From Niallia sp. XMNu-256 (GTDB lineage Bacteria > Bacillota > Bacilli > Bacillales > Cytobacillaceae): a DNA stretch of 64,000 nt. Of this stretch, positions 54,025 to 62,442 are shown piece after piece. Position 1 is the first letter of the stretch; each line of letters starts with the position of its first letter. The notes beneath the pieces are model-generated. The model saw only the letters and a list, made by a program, of their open reading frames with translations. It was not told the origin of the DNA and ran no database searches. The stretch is taken from contig NZ_CP137636.1 in NCBI RefSeq assembly GCF_036670015.1, forward strand, positions 1,962,501 through 2,026,500, given 5' to 3'. The translations under genes were made by a program, and so were the position numbers.

Positions 54025-55314
54025 CTAGTATAATTCTACTGTTGCATTGTGTGTTCCGATCTCAGAAGTTGCTCCAATGATTGCGTTTAATTCACATTTC
54101 ATGATGCCAGTTTCTATGTCGTATGCACCATCCCAGCCACCCGCAATATTTGCAATGGCATGAGGATCTCCTAAAATCTCATCGGCCTTTTCAAGTTCCA
54201 CAACATGACTAACATTGCCTGTGGACACAACAGCAACAGCTTCTTCTTTAGCATCTGTAAGAGGCTGACTCGTACCCTCCCAGCCAGAACACTCATCCGT
54301 AATTAGAACTGTTTTTATACCGTCTTTTTCAAGTCTTTCACAAATCATAACCAAGTCAGAGTCGGGGTTTCCGTATCCCTCTTCGGAAATAATAACTCCA
54401 TCAGCTCCTAATTGTTTACAAATTTTAGCTGTATAATCGGTAGCTATTAATTTACCGTCCATTGTTGTTAACTCGGGTTGTAATACAATACCGATAAAGT
54501 TAATTTCATTGCCATGTAGTTTGTACAACTCTTTAATTACTGCATTATTTTGATGCTGGTAAGTGGTAATTTTATCGCATGCAGCAACACAGTTACCAGA
54601 AATAACCGCATGATCCAGCTCTTCATTTGGATGTAAGTAAGTGGGCAAGATTTGTCCTGAGTTTACACCATAGATGTACCCATCATGAAGTAACCCCTGG
54701 GAAATTAACATCTCAACATAAGCAACTTTCGGTAATTCAGGGTATTTTTCTGTTTCTTCTTTAATTGTTCCAAGTTCATATACTTCAGATACAAAACTAG
54801 CAGCTTCTCTGGCAGCTTCTCCAATTATTTCAGCTGCTGTTAAGCCTGCGATACGAACCGTTTCTTCATGCTCATGCGGATGCAAACCGTCTACTGGTGT
54901 AATGTCTACAACAATATTTTTAGTTTTTGAGAAAGGTGTCCACTTAGCGCCTTCACCCCACATATCGATAATTCCTTCTTGGAAACCCACTATATCTCCA
55001 ATGGTAACAATGGCAACTCCATCTAACGATTTAACTACGCCGTCGCCCATTTGAGTGATGCCGCTAGTAACTCCAGGAAAACCACTTCCATCACCTTTCA
55101 CTTTAATGCGGGGTTCGATGACATCTTTTACGGGAATAATTCGCTTCTTCTCACCAGGCATAGCAATATCGACATTAATATCCTTAATGTTGGGGAGTTC
55201 TTTTAAATGTTTAATTAGGGTATCTCTATGAATGGTTAACTGTGAACCGTGTACTTTGGTTTCATCGCCAAACACGATATGATCGATTTTAACTTTTTGA
55301 ATTTCAAGTCTCAT
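54025..55314 (-). CDS. grdE: Glycine/sarcosine/betaine reductase component B proprotein, GrdE/GrdG/GrdI-type
   Basis: A 429-residue proprotein that self-cleaves between Asn241 and Cys242 (ISGNCVAACDKITTYQHQN) to make a beta subunit and an alpha subunit with an N-terminal pyruvoyl group. The pyruvoyl group forms a Schiff base with the amino substrate. The blocks GDGSGFPGVTSG, DGLHPHEHEETVRIAGL and EEGYGNPDSDLVMI are family specific. It lies 13 bases before grdB and 4 bases after grdX, so all three form an operon. Which of glycine, sarcosine or betaine is used cannot be told from sequence alone. Confidence 0.93.
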   Translation of the reverse strand: MRLEIQKVKIDHIVFGDETKVHGSQLTIHRDTLIKHLKELPNIKDINVDIAMPGEKKRIIPVKDVIEPRIKVKGDGSGFPGVTSGITQMGDGVVKSLDGVAIVTIGDIVGFQEGIIDMWGEGAKWTPFSKTKNIVVDITPVDGLHPHEHEETVRIAGLTAAEIIGEAAREAASFVSEVYELGTIKEETEKYPELPKVAYVEMLISQGLLHDGYIYGVNSGQILPTYLHPNEELDHAVISGNCVAACDKITTYQHQNNAVIKELYKLHGNEINFIGIVLQPELTTMDGKLIATDYTAKICKQLGADGVIISEEGYGNPDSDLVMICERLEKDGIKTVLITDECSGWEGTSQPLTDAKEEAVAVVSTGNVSHVVELEKADEILGDPHAIANIAGGWDGAYDIETGIMKCELNAIIGATSEIGTHNATVELY

Positions 55315-55318
55315 ATTC

Positions 55319-55681
55319 TCATCCCCTTCTAAATTTCTTTAGCTCTTCTAATGCTGTACTAGTCAGTTCAAAGTCTAGTAACTCATAGTCAGATTGACGA
55401 GAAACTTTCGGTTGTCTTTTTCCAATTAGATTCTTGTATTTTTGAATACTCTCGCTGATAATCTTCATGGATTTCTGATCAAAATGTATAGTGTCTGAAA
55501 GAATAACACTTTTAACCGGTGAATGAAGCATTCCGATACTTGCAGAAAGGGGATGAGTATGTAATTTATGACCAATATAAACAAAATCACGTACTTTTTG
55601 GTATAAATCATGAATATCTCCGTCTATTAAAATAGCATCTTGGTAGTTTTCAGCAACTCTCTTATTATTTGTTACTATCAT
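55319..55681 (-). CDS. grdX: GrdX-family protein
   Basis: A 120-residue protein of the GrdX family, which is found at the head of glycine reductase operons in clostridia. Core motifs are DGDIHDLYQKVRDFVYIGHK and HTHPLSASIGML. Biochemical function is unknown. It opens the operon; a moderate GGTGAG site precedes ATG. Confidence 0.85.
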   Translation of the reverse strand: MIVTNNKRVAENYQDAILIDGDIHDLYQKVRDFVYIGHKLHTHPLSASIGMLHSPVKSVILSDTIHFDQKSMKIISESIQKYKNLIGKRQPKVSRQSDYELLDFELTSTALEELKKFRRG

Positions 55682-55822
55682 CCATTACTCACCGCCTTAT
55701 CGCACTTTCAATAACTTTTTCATGATCAATAAATCACGAAAAATTATTTTAATAGAATAAAATAGCATTATTAATTTGTAACTAATCATAAAGTTAGCAA
55801 AAGCCAAAAATGATAAACAAAA

Positions 55823-55836
55823 TGTAAGCGCTTTAC
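55823..55836. promoter_or_regulatory. cre-like site on the grdX side
   Basis: TGTAAGCGCTTTAC matches the cre consensus TGWAANCGNTNWCA at 12 of 14 positions. It lies ~145 bases upstream of grdX. Confidence 0.5.
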
Positions 55837-56171
55837 TTTTGTTAAATAAACATTAACATATTTTTTGTAATAAAACAATATTTAGAAAAATTAGTCAATT
55901 AAACTATTATTAGTATAATAACCTTTTAAAACATTTTAAAGTGAATAACCCGCAATAGAATTCAAAAATAGGCAACGCTTTTATTATTACTAGTTTAAAA
56001 ATGTCTCTAATAGAAGAACCTTAGCTCTTGCATTGGGAAGGGGGTATTCGAATAAACGAGAGAGGATGCATGCTTATAAGAGTATTAAATAAATACGCAA
56101 AGGAATTATTTTAAAAAAATATCTATAAACGGCTTACATTATTTCAAAATAATAATTATTTTCTAAAATGA

Positions 56172-56200
56172 TTGACAAATTAAAGCGCTTTCAATATACT
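56172..56200 (+). promoter_or_regulatory. Sigma-A promoter with an embedded cre site for the hydantoinase operon
   Basis: TTGACA (56172-56177), a 17-base spacer and TATACT (56195-56200) are nearly ideal. The spacer contains TTAAAGCGCTTTCA (56180-56193), 13 of 14 to the cre consensus and a near-perfect palindrome, so CcpA binding would exclude RNA polymerase. Strong expression is expected when preferred sugars are absent. Confidence 0.8.
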
Positions 56201-56426
56201 GAAAATACAAGATCTTGTGAAGTAATGGACAATTTCGAAGAAAGTATTTTTTTGAAAAAATATCAAGCGTTTTTAAACGTAATGAGCTTTTTATTAATAG
56301 GAATATCCGTTTATCATGAAACTCACTAAGCCTGGTTGTTGTTAGGACTAGCCACTGCTTGCTGTGCTGATTCTATAAAAATCAGGAGAGAAGTGTAAAG
56401 TCGGAAAGATCGGAAGGGCGAATATT

Positions 56427-57836
56427 ATGGGACTACTGATCAAAAATGGAACAATCATTTCCGCAGTTGATGAATTCGTTGGCGACATTTTAGTTGAAAA
56501 TGAAAAGATTAAAGAAGTTGGAGTCAATTTATCTGAAGAAGGTCATGAGGTTGTAGATGCAACCGGAAAATTTGTTTTTCCAGGCGGTGTAGATGAGCAT
56601 GTTCACATGGGACCTTTCAACTCTTATTCTTTTGAAACATCACATGCTGCAGTGGTAGGAGGAACAACAACAATTGTGGACTTTGCTCCTCAATTTGAGG
56701 GCATGGGACTGATCGAATCAAAAGATAAACATAATAAAGAAAGAGCTGAAGGAATTTCTACTGCAGATTATTCGTTCCATACAATGGTCATGGATACGGA
56801 CGATAAATTACTTGAAGAAATTCCACTTATGGCTGAAAACGGCCTTGCTACCGTTAAATTATTAATGGCTTATAACGGAACACCATATCATGCAAATGAT
56901 GAGCTGATCTTTAGAACAATGCAAATTGCTAGGGATCATGGGATTACCGTTATGCTGCATTGTGAAAATGGTGACATGATTGTTGAATTGGAAAATCAAT
57001 TATTTGAAAAAGGCAATAAATTACCAATCAACTGGTCGTATTCAAGACCCGCATTAGTTGAAGATGAAGCTACAAGAAGAGCCATTTACTTAGCCGAACT
57101 TGCTGATTGTCCTACATTTATTGTTCATGTAACAACTGAAGGTGCAATGAACCATATTAAAGAAGCACAAGAACGCGGATTATCAGTGTATGGCGAAACA
57201 TGTACTCACTATTTAATTTTAGATGAGTCTTACTTAAATACACCAGATATTGAAGGTGCTAAATATGTCTGCGCACCGGCGCTAAGACCTAAACCTCATC
57301 AAGAGGCTTTATGGAAAGCTGTTCGCGATAACGATTTAATCGCCGTGTCATCTGACCATGCTGCATACAGAGGCGGCTTTGCAGCAAAATCATTATTTGA
57401 ATTTCCTAATATCCCACCGGGTGCACCGGGTATGCAAGATCGTCTTGCAATGCTTTGGTCACAAGGTGTTGAAAAAGGAAGAATTTCTCGTCAACGATTT
57501 GTTGAGATATTTGCTACAAGTCCAGCAAAAATGGTCGGATTATATCCACAAAAAGGATTAATTTCACCAGGTGCTGACGCTGATATTGTTATTTATGATC
57601 CTGAATATCGCGGGATAATTACTCATGCAGATAGTTATGAGGGTACTGATTATTCAACTTATGAAGGGTTTGAAAGAATTGGTATTGCCGAAAAAGTTTA
57701 CTTAAGAGGTAAATTAATGGCTGAACGTGGAAAATTAGTAGGCGATAAGGGTAATGGTCGATACATTAAAGCTAAACCTTACGGATTAACTTATCAAAAC
57801 TTTAAAAAAGAAGTTAAAGATAAAGTGCTTCAATAG
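56427..57836 (+). CDS. Dihydropyrimidinase / hydantoinase
   Basis: A 469-residue cyclic amidohydrolase. Binuclear metal ligands are visible: His58 and His60 (DEHVHMG), carboxylated Lys144 (VKLLMAY), His178 (MLHCENG), His234 (IVHVTTEG) and Asp310 (SSDHAAY). It opens hydantoin or dihydropyrimidine rings to N-carbamoyl amino acids. The next gene, an N-carbamoylsarcosine-type amidase, suggests N-methylhydantoin as substrate; the ATP-dependent N-methylhydantoinase of other bacteria is a different enzyme. GGAAGGG precedes ATG. Confidence 0.9.
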   Translation: MGLLIKNGTIISAVDEFVGDILVENEKIKEVGVNLSEEGHEVVDATGKFVFPGGVDEHVHMGPFNSYSFETSHAAVVGGTTTIVDFAPQFEGMGLIESKDKHNKERAEGISTADYSFHTMVMDTDDKLLEEIPLMAENGLATVKLLMAYNGTPYHANDELIFRTMQIARDHGITVMLHCENGDMIVELENQLFEKGNKLPINWSYSRPALVEDEATRRAIYLAELADCPTFIVHVTTEGAMNHIKEAQERGLSVYGETCTHYLILDESYLNTPDIEGAKYVCAPALRPKPHQEALWKAVRDNDLIAVSSDHAAYRGGFAAKSLFEFPNIPPGAPGMQDRLAMLWSQGVEKGRISRQRFVEIFATSPAKMVGLYPQKGLISPGADADIVIYDPEYRGIITHADSYEGTDYSTYEGFERIGIAEKVYLRGKLMAERGKLVGDKGNGRYIKAKPYGLTYQNFKKEVKDKVLQ

Positions 57837-57915
57837 ATATTTATAAAAAAAGTATTCATTCAATCAATCTATTAATCTTTTAAAAATAATATTTTATTAA
57901 AAGGAGAAGATCAAA

Positions 57916-58671
57916 ATGGCTAATAATATTTTTTATAAAGACAATAATGGGAATTATGCATTTGATACAAATGTATTGGAGGTTGCTTTTAAAGAAGCGC
58001 GTAAGATTTATAAAGAACGTGGATTTATGCGTGAAATGGGTCAAGGGATAGCTCCAGCAATTACAACCGTTGATATGGCTAAAGCCTGGATGAGCGAAGG
58101 ACATCCATTTACATGCGAAAAATCAGAAGAAGTTTGTGCCAACGCACTGAAAGTTTTAGAAGCTGGACGTAAAGCTGGTATTCCTATCTTCCATACGACA
58201 ACTGGTTACGTAGGAGAGCAACAATGGGACTTACCTCGGTGGGATGAAAAAATTCCTATGAGTACTTTAGATATTAATTCAGAATGGATGGAGATTGATC
58301 CTAAATTAAAACCACAACCAGAAGAGCCAGTTATTCATAAAAAATTTGCATCTAACTTCTTTGGTACTCACTTAGCTCAAACATTAAACTATTTGGGAGT
58401 AGATACATTAATCGTTATGGGTGCCACAGCATGTGCTTGTGTACGTCATACAGTAATGGACTCAACAGGATATGGATTCAAGACGTTGATTCCAGAGGGA
58501 ACAATTGGTGACCGTGTACCTGGTGTTGTTGAATGGAACATGTTTGATATGGAAGCTAAATTTGCTGACGTATTAACTGTTGATGAGGTTGTTAAATACT
58601 TAGAAAGTATCGACAACAGTGTTTATACTAAACCTGCAAGAAAACTAGATAGAGAACTAGTAACCAATTAA
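57916..58671 (+). CDS. N-carbamoylsarcosine amidohydrolase-like cysteine hydrolase
   Basis: A 251-residue isochorismatase-fold amidase. The catalytic triad is Asp53 (TTVDMAKAW), Lys143 (IHKKFASNFFGT) and Cys175 (MGATACACVRHTVMD). The FFGTHLAQTLNYLGVDTL and GYGF blocks resemble N-carbamoylsarcosine amidohydrolase, which gives sarcosine, CO2 and ammonia. AAGGAGAAG precedes ATG. It forms an operon with the hydantoinase (79-base gap) and ends at a strong terminator. Confidence 0.85.
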   Translation: MANNIFYKDNNGNYAFDTNVLEVAFKEARKIYKERGFMREMGQGIAPAITTVDMAKAWMSEGHPFTCEKSEEVCANALKVLEAGRKAGIPIFHTTTGYVGEQQWDLPRWDEKIPMSTLDINSEWMEIDPKLKPQPEEPVIHKKFASNFFGTHLAQTLNYLGVDTLIVMGATACACVRHTVMDSTGYGFKTLIPEGTIGDRVPGVVEWNMFDMEAKFADVLTVDEVVKYLESIDNSVYTKPARKLDRELVTN

Positions 58672-58740
58672 TTCGCTATACGCATCTTTAATTAATATTA
58701 GTTAATTGATGATCATACTTATAAGCTACTCTTTTTCTTT

Positions 58741-58779
58741 AAAAAGGACAGTCGCCATTTGGTCATGACTGTCCTTTTT
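58741..58779. terminator. Terminator of the hydantoinase-amidase operon
   Basis: AAAAAGGACAGTC pairs exactly with GACTGTCCTTTTT. The same GGACAGTCAT/ATGACTGTCC core is used at 62798-62840. Confidence 0.85.
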
Positions 58780-58809
58780 GTCAAATCCATTAGTAATTTG
58801 CCACTAGGT

Positions 58810-59097
58810 CTATCTCTTACGTTTTCGGTCATTTGATTTCTTTATTTTCATTAACTTTGTTGAGGGTTGTTTTCGGATCCATTTTAGAAAGCGTGATAGT
58901 TGGGGATCTTCTTTTAGTTTAGGAATGGTTGTTAAACGCGCTGCAATTTCTTCATTCGTATAAAGTGCATGGATTTGTTTATGGCACGGAATACATAAGT
59001 AAGCTGTTGGGCCAAAGGTACCTCCCATTTCTTTTGGCAATAGGTGATGAACCGTCGTCTCAACATCCTCCCGCTCACAAAGTTCACATGTACTCAT
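58810..59097 (-). CDS. HNH-type nuclease-like protein (YisB-like)
   Basis: A 95-residue protein with two CxxC pairs (CELC, CIPC) around VHHLLPKEMGG and HKQIHALY, the HNH/zinc-finger layout. The C terminus is very basic (KIKKSNDRKRKR). Similar small HNH proteins occur in Bacillus; targets are unknown. AGGAGGATTA precedes ATG. Confidence 0.82.
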   Translation of the reverse strand: MSTCELCEREDVETTVHHLLPKEMGGTFGPTAYLCIPCHKQIHALYTNEEIAARLTTIPKLKEDPQLSRFLKWIRKQPSTKLMKIKKSNDRKRKR

Positions 59098-59373
59098 CCA
59101 TTAATCCTCCTGATCTTTTTTAACCTCTTAGTTGACATCTGTTATTCTTGATAATCTAAAAAATAATCTTTTCTACTTTATTTATTATGCCCATTCCATT
59201 ACATTTAGGAAGCGGGTTTGTTCAATTAAACAAAGTCAAATATTAATTTTTTTTACTAGAAGTCAGAATTAAACTAAAGTGGGCAACTTAAGCTCAATTT
59301 GATTATCACTTAATAATTTTATCCTTTATTTCCAAAACTAACAGGTGAAATAATCACTTGGAGGTATTTAATC

Positions 59374-60247
59374 ATGAGCAACAGTAAAAATCAAAAAAAA
59401 TCAACTTTTCCCCCACAACATCAAGAAAGACAGCCCGGAATTGAAATAGAAATGAATCCACGTCCCATTTCTCAAAGTCCTAATTACAAAGCTAGTGGAA
59501 AATTGGCTGGTAAAAAAGCCATTATTACGGGGGGAGACAGCGGAATTGGAAAGGCAGTCGCCCTCTTATTTGCGAAAGAAGGGGCAGATGTTGCGATTGT
59601 TTATTTAGACGAACATAAAGATGCCGATGAAACAAAAAGGCTGATCGAGGCGAAAGGGCGAAAGTGCTTGCTTTATGCGGGCGATATCGGAAATGAAGAT
59701 TTTTGTAGTGATGTCGTTCAGAAAATACAGTCAGAATTCGGAACCCTAGATATTCTCGTGAATAACGCTGCTGAGCAGCATCCGCAAAAAAAGCCTGTTA
59801 CATATAACATCTGAACAGTTGGAAAAAACATTCCGGACGAATATTTTTTCCTTTTTCCACATGACCAAAATGGTATTGCCTTATTTTAAGAACGGGGCTT
59901 CGATCATCAATACTGCCTCAATTACAGCATACAAGGGGAATGAACAGCTGATAGACTATTCAGCAACAAAAGGGGCGGTCGTTTCCTTTACCCGTTCACT
60001 AGCATTGTCTCTAGCCACCCAAGGAATCCGTGTTAATGCGGTAGCACCAGGACCCATTTGGACACCGCTGATTCCATCAACATTTACAGCTGACCAGGTT
60101 GCCACATTTGGCTCGAATACACCAATGGGAAGAGCCGGACAGCCGTTTGAATTGGCACCTTCTTATGTTTATTTAGCCTCTGACGACTCTACATATGTTA
60201 GTGGGCAGACCCTTCATGTCAATGGCGGTACCGTTGTGGGAGGATAG
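59374..60247 (+). pseudogene. Short-chain dehydrogenase (YdaD/GspA39-like) with a frameshift
   Basis: The first part (59374-59814) has the N-terminal extension and cofactor motif ITGGDSGIGKA and NNAAEQHPQ; the rest (59819-60247) has Ser in NTASITAYKG, YSATKGA and APGPIWTPLIPS in another frame. The frames join in CCGCAAAAAAAGCC (A7 at 59786-59792): one fewer A restores a ~291-residue glucose-dehydrogenase/general-stress-39-type SDR. GGAGGTA precedes ATG. It is either a real lesion or a homopolymer error. Confidence 0.88.
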
Positions 60248-60300
60248 AAAAATTAAGTGGATAAGAGGTTTGCCTTGTTAAGCTTTAATTCTTTTTGACC

Positions 60301-60335
60301 ACTCGACGAGTCCCTGTGATTTGTCGAGTTTTTTC
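60301..60335 (+). terminator. Terminator formed by a GACAAGTCCCTGTGAC-family repeat
   Basis: ACTCGAC pairs with GTCGAGT around GAGTCCCTGTGATTT, then TTTTTT. The loop is the repeat core also seen at 19271 and 60694. Confidence 0.75.
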
Positions 60336-60506
60336 TCAAATGTAAAAGCTCCACTATAAAATTGTTAATTCAAACAACACTTCTCCATCTTGCTGACTAA
60401 ATGTTTGCAAAAACATGAATATCGTTAATATATAATTATAGATGAACAGAAATTTCATGGAAAAAATTGTGATCATTTATAAATAAAATAACTAGGAGGT
60501 GTTTTC

Positions 60507-60662
60507 TTGCAAAAGCTTAACTATAAAAGTCCCAAGGTTGCAAGCTATCTAGTACTCGGTAGTGTATTCTTTATTTTAGGCTTTTCTAAAGGTTTAACTT
60601 TCTTTTTAATAGGCGTCATTTTTTTCCTTAGTGGAATAAGAGTAAATAATAAGCTTAATTAA
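60507..60662 (+). CDS. Small two-helix membrane protein, unrecognised
   Basis: A 51-residue frame with hydrophobic segments at ~13-26 and ~30-43 separated by SKG. TTG 60507 has TAGGAGGT 8 bases upstream, a strong signal. No family recognised. Confidence 0.6.
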   Translation: MQKLNYKSPKVASYLVLGSVFFILGFSKGLTFFLIGVIFFLSGIRVNNKLN

Positions 60663-60693
60663 TTATTTGTTCTTAAAAGCTGTGTTCAAAAAC

Positions 60694-60718
60694 TGACAAG
60701 TCCATGTGACTTATCATT
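60694..60718. repeat. GACAAGTCCCTGTGAC-family repeat, copy 3
   Basis: TGACAAGTCCATGTGACTTA with short inverted arms; follows the small membrane protein gene. Confidence 0.45.
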
Positions 60719-60811
60719 CGCCAAAGTTCCATAAGTTTACAATTCTATGAATTTAATAAACTTTCGAATATAATGAAGTGGATGGGGGAAATTGGAAAGG
60801 GGCTTAAGTTT

Positions 60812-61714
60812 GTGGATTTGTTATTGATTGTACTACCAGCATTTCTTATTTTTGGAGCGGGATTTATTGGTCAAAAACTATTAAAATTGGATATTAAATC
60901 AATTTCGACGATGTCGCTATATTTAATGCTTCCGTTTTTAACATTCGATACGTTCTATTCAAATCAGTTAAATATTGAATACTTTTATATGTTTTTATTT
61001 ACATTTCTCCTTGCTGTTATTTTGATTATTTTAACTGTTCTCTATGGAATTTTTATTAAGGCAAATAAAACGCAAATGTCAGCGATGTTATTAGGAACCA
61101 TTTTCCCTAACAGTGGAAATTATGGGGCACCTGTCGCTATGTTTGCCTTTGGTGCAACAGGTTTTCAGTATGCTGTCATTTTTATGGTCATTCACGCATT
61201 TTTAATTAACACAATAGGAATTTTTATTGCTTCTTATGGAAGTGAAAAAACCACCTCGATGAAAGATTCAGTAATGCGAGTATTGAAAATGCCTGTGCTT
61301 TATGGATTTCTATTTGGTGTAGTATTTCAGCAGCTTCATATCGAATTACCCTCTACCATTCGAGACGGCATCAGTTTAGTTGGGTCGGCTTCAATACCGA
61401 CTGTCATGTTAATTTTGGGCATGCAGCTCGCAGAGATTAAACCGCAAAAATTTGAATTAAAATATGTAAACTCTGTTACCATTTTTCGAATGTTAGTGTC
61501 GCCACTACTTGCTGTCGTCCTTGTTAGTTTCATGCCTGTCAATGATTTAATCAAAAATGTTTATATTCTCTTGGCGGCCATGCCAATTGCAGCTAATACG
61601 ACACTTCTAGCTGTACAGTTTAATGTAAAGCCTGATTTAACCTCCTTCACAACATTAGTGACAACATTGCTTAGTTTGGTGACTATCCCACTAACGCTTT
61701 TTTTAATAAAATAA
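60812..61714 (+). CDS. AEC-family transporter
   Basis: A ~300-residue membrane protein with about ten helices and the auxin-efflux-carrier pattern, including FPNSGNYGAPVAMFAFG-type motif (PNSGNYGAPV). GTG 60812 (MDLLLIVLPAFLIF) is preferred, with AAAGGGG upstream and the family's usual N terminus; the frame also opens at ATG 60773. Bacterial members export or import organic acids such as malate; the substrate here is unknown. Confidence 0.87.
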   Translation: MDLLLIVLPAFLIFGAGFIGQKLLKLDIKSISTMSLYLMLPFLTFDTFYSNQLNIEYFYMFLFTFLLAVILIILTVLYGIFIKANKTQMSAMLLGTIFPNSGNYGAPVAMFAFGATGFQYAVIFMVIHAFLINTIGIFIASYGSEKTTSMKDSVMRVLKMPVLYGFLFGVVFQQLHIELPSTIRDGISLVGSASIPTVMLILGMQLAEIKPQKFELKYVNSVTIFRMLVSPLLAVVLVSFMPVNDLIKNVYILLAAMPIAANTTLLAVQFNVKPDLTSFTTLVTTLLSLVTIPLTLFLIK

Positions 61715-61779
61715 AACTACATCACAAATGAATTAGGTAACGATCCATAGCAATTATCATGCGATCTGCACACCCAATA

Positions 61780-61810
61780 GTGCTCAGAAAATAATCTGAG
61801 CGCTTTTTTT
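61780..61810 (+). terminator. Terminator after the AEC transporter
   Basis: GTGCTCAG pairs with CTGAGCGC (one G-T pair) followed by seven T. Confidence 0.8.
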
Positions 61811-61898
61811 GCTAGTATCCTTTCTAATAGTATAAGAGTGGAAACCAGTAAGAGCGATATTCATTTTGAAATGAAAATAAAAGCTTGATCTTAATCAA

Positions 61899-61926
61899 TT
61901 AACAATGAGAATCAATCTCATATAAT
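61899..61926 (+). promoter_or_regulatory. Promoter with a Fur-box-like operator
   Basis: TTAACA (61899-61904), 16 bases, TATAAT (61921-61926). The spacer holds TGAGAATCAATCTCA (61906-61920), matching the Fur 7-1-7 consensus TGATAATNATTATCA at 11 of 14 positions and forming a palindrome. It could equally be read by another Fur-family repressor. It lies ~150 bases before the HMA-like gene. Confidence 0.6.
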
Positions 61927-62078
61927 GAAGGTAAATCAATCATTCGTATAAACGGATAAAGTGAAATTCATTAGTGGGTCTTACACCTCGTTGATCCCTA
62001 TAAACAAGTCATGATCATTTATACGATTTTTAATAGGGTCCAAGCATTCTACAACAGTTACTTGAATGGAGTGAAATC

Positions 62079-62327
62079 ATGATGTATCAGATCACTTTAT
62101 ATGTATTAGAAATCTCTTGTCTAAAAAGCTTTCATTCTATTGAGAAGGAAATAAAGGGATTAGGGGGAATTATCAGCTTCAAGAGTTCATTGCCAAAGGG
62201 GAAGTTAGTCATTAAGTTTAAACCAAGCTTAATAAGTTCCTTGCAGATTATTAACATGATCGAGGAAAAAGGACTTGTTATTTTTAAAAAGGAACAAAGA
62301 GAATATTGTTACGGGATTTATAATTAA
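62079..62327 (+). CDS. Small HMA-like ferredoxin-fold protein without CxxC
   Basis: An 82-residue protein with the beta-alpha-beta-beta-alpha-beta pattern of heavy-metal-associated domains (MYQITLYVLEISCLKSFHSI, GGIISFKSSLPKGKLVIKF). The CxxC metal site is reduced to a single Cys. ATG 62079 or 62082, with TGGAGTG upstream. A Fur-box-like promoter precedes it, so iron regulation is possible. Function unknown. Confidence 0.55.
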   Translation: MMYQITLYVLEISCLKSFHSIEKEIKGLGGIISFKSSLPKGKLVIKFKPSLISSLQIINMIEEKGLVIFKKEQREYCYGIYN

Positions 62328-62442
62328 TAACTAATTTTGCACTTCGTATGAGCATTTGAATATTTAAATAAATTGATATTTCGTGGAAATAAGGTAGTAT
62401 GTATAGTTAATACTACTATTACAAGCGGAGGAAATAGAAACG

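Larger units (their letters stand above)
55682..56426. promoter_or_regulatory. Divergent control region between grdX and the hydantoinase gene
   Basis: A 745-base AT-rich region with two cre-like sites (55823-55836 and 56180-56193) and the hydantoinase promoter. The plus transcript would have a ~220-base leader (56207-56426). I recognise no riboswitch in it. No -35/-10 pair is convincing for grdX. Confidence 0.6.

Noticed and set aside
56380-56426. AGATCGGAAG before the hydantoinase gene as sequencing-adapter contamination
   Set aside because: Only a short stretch resembles an adapter, the flanking sequence is continuous and the segment provides the ribosome site of an intact gene.
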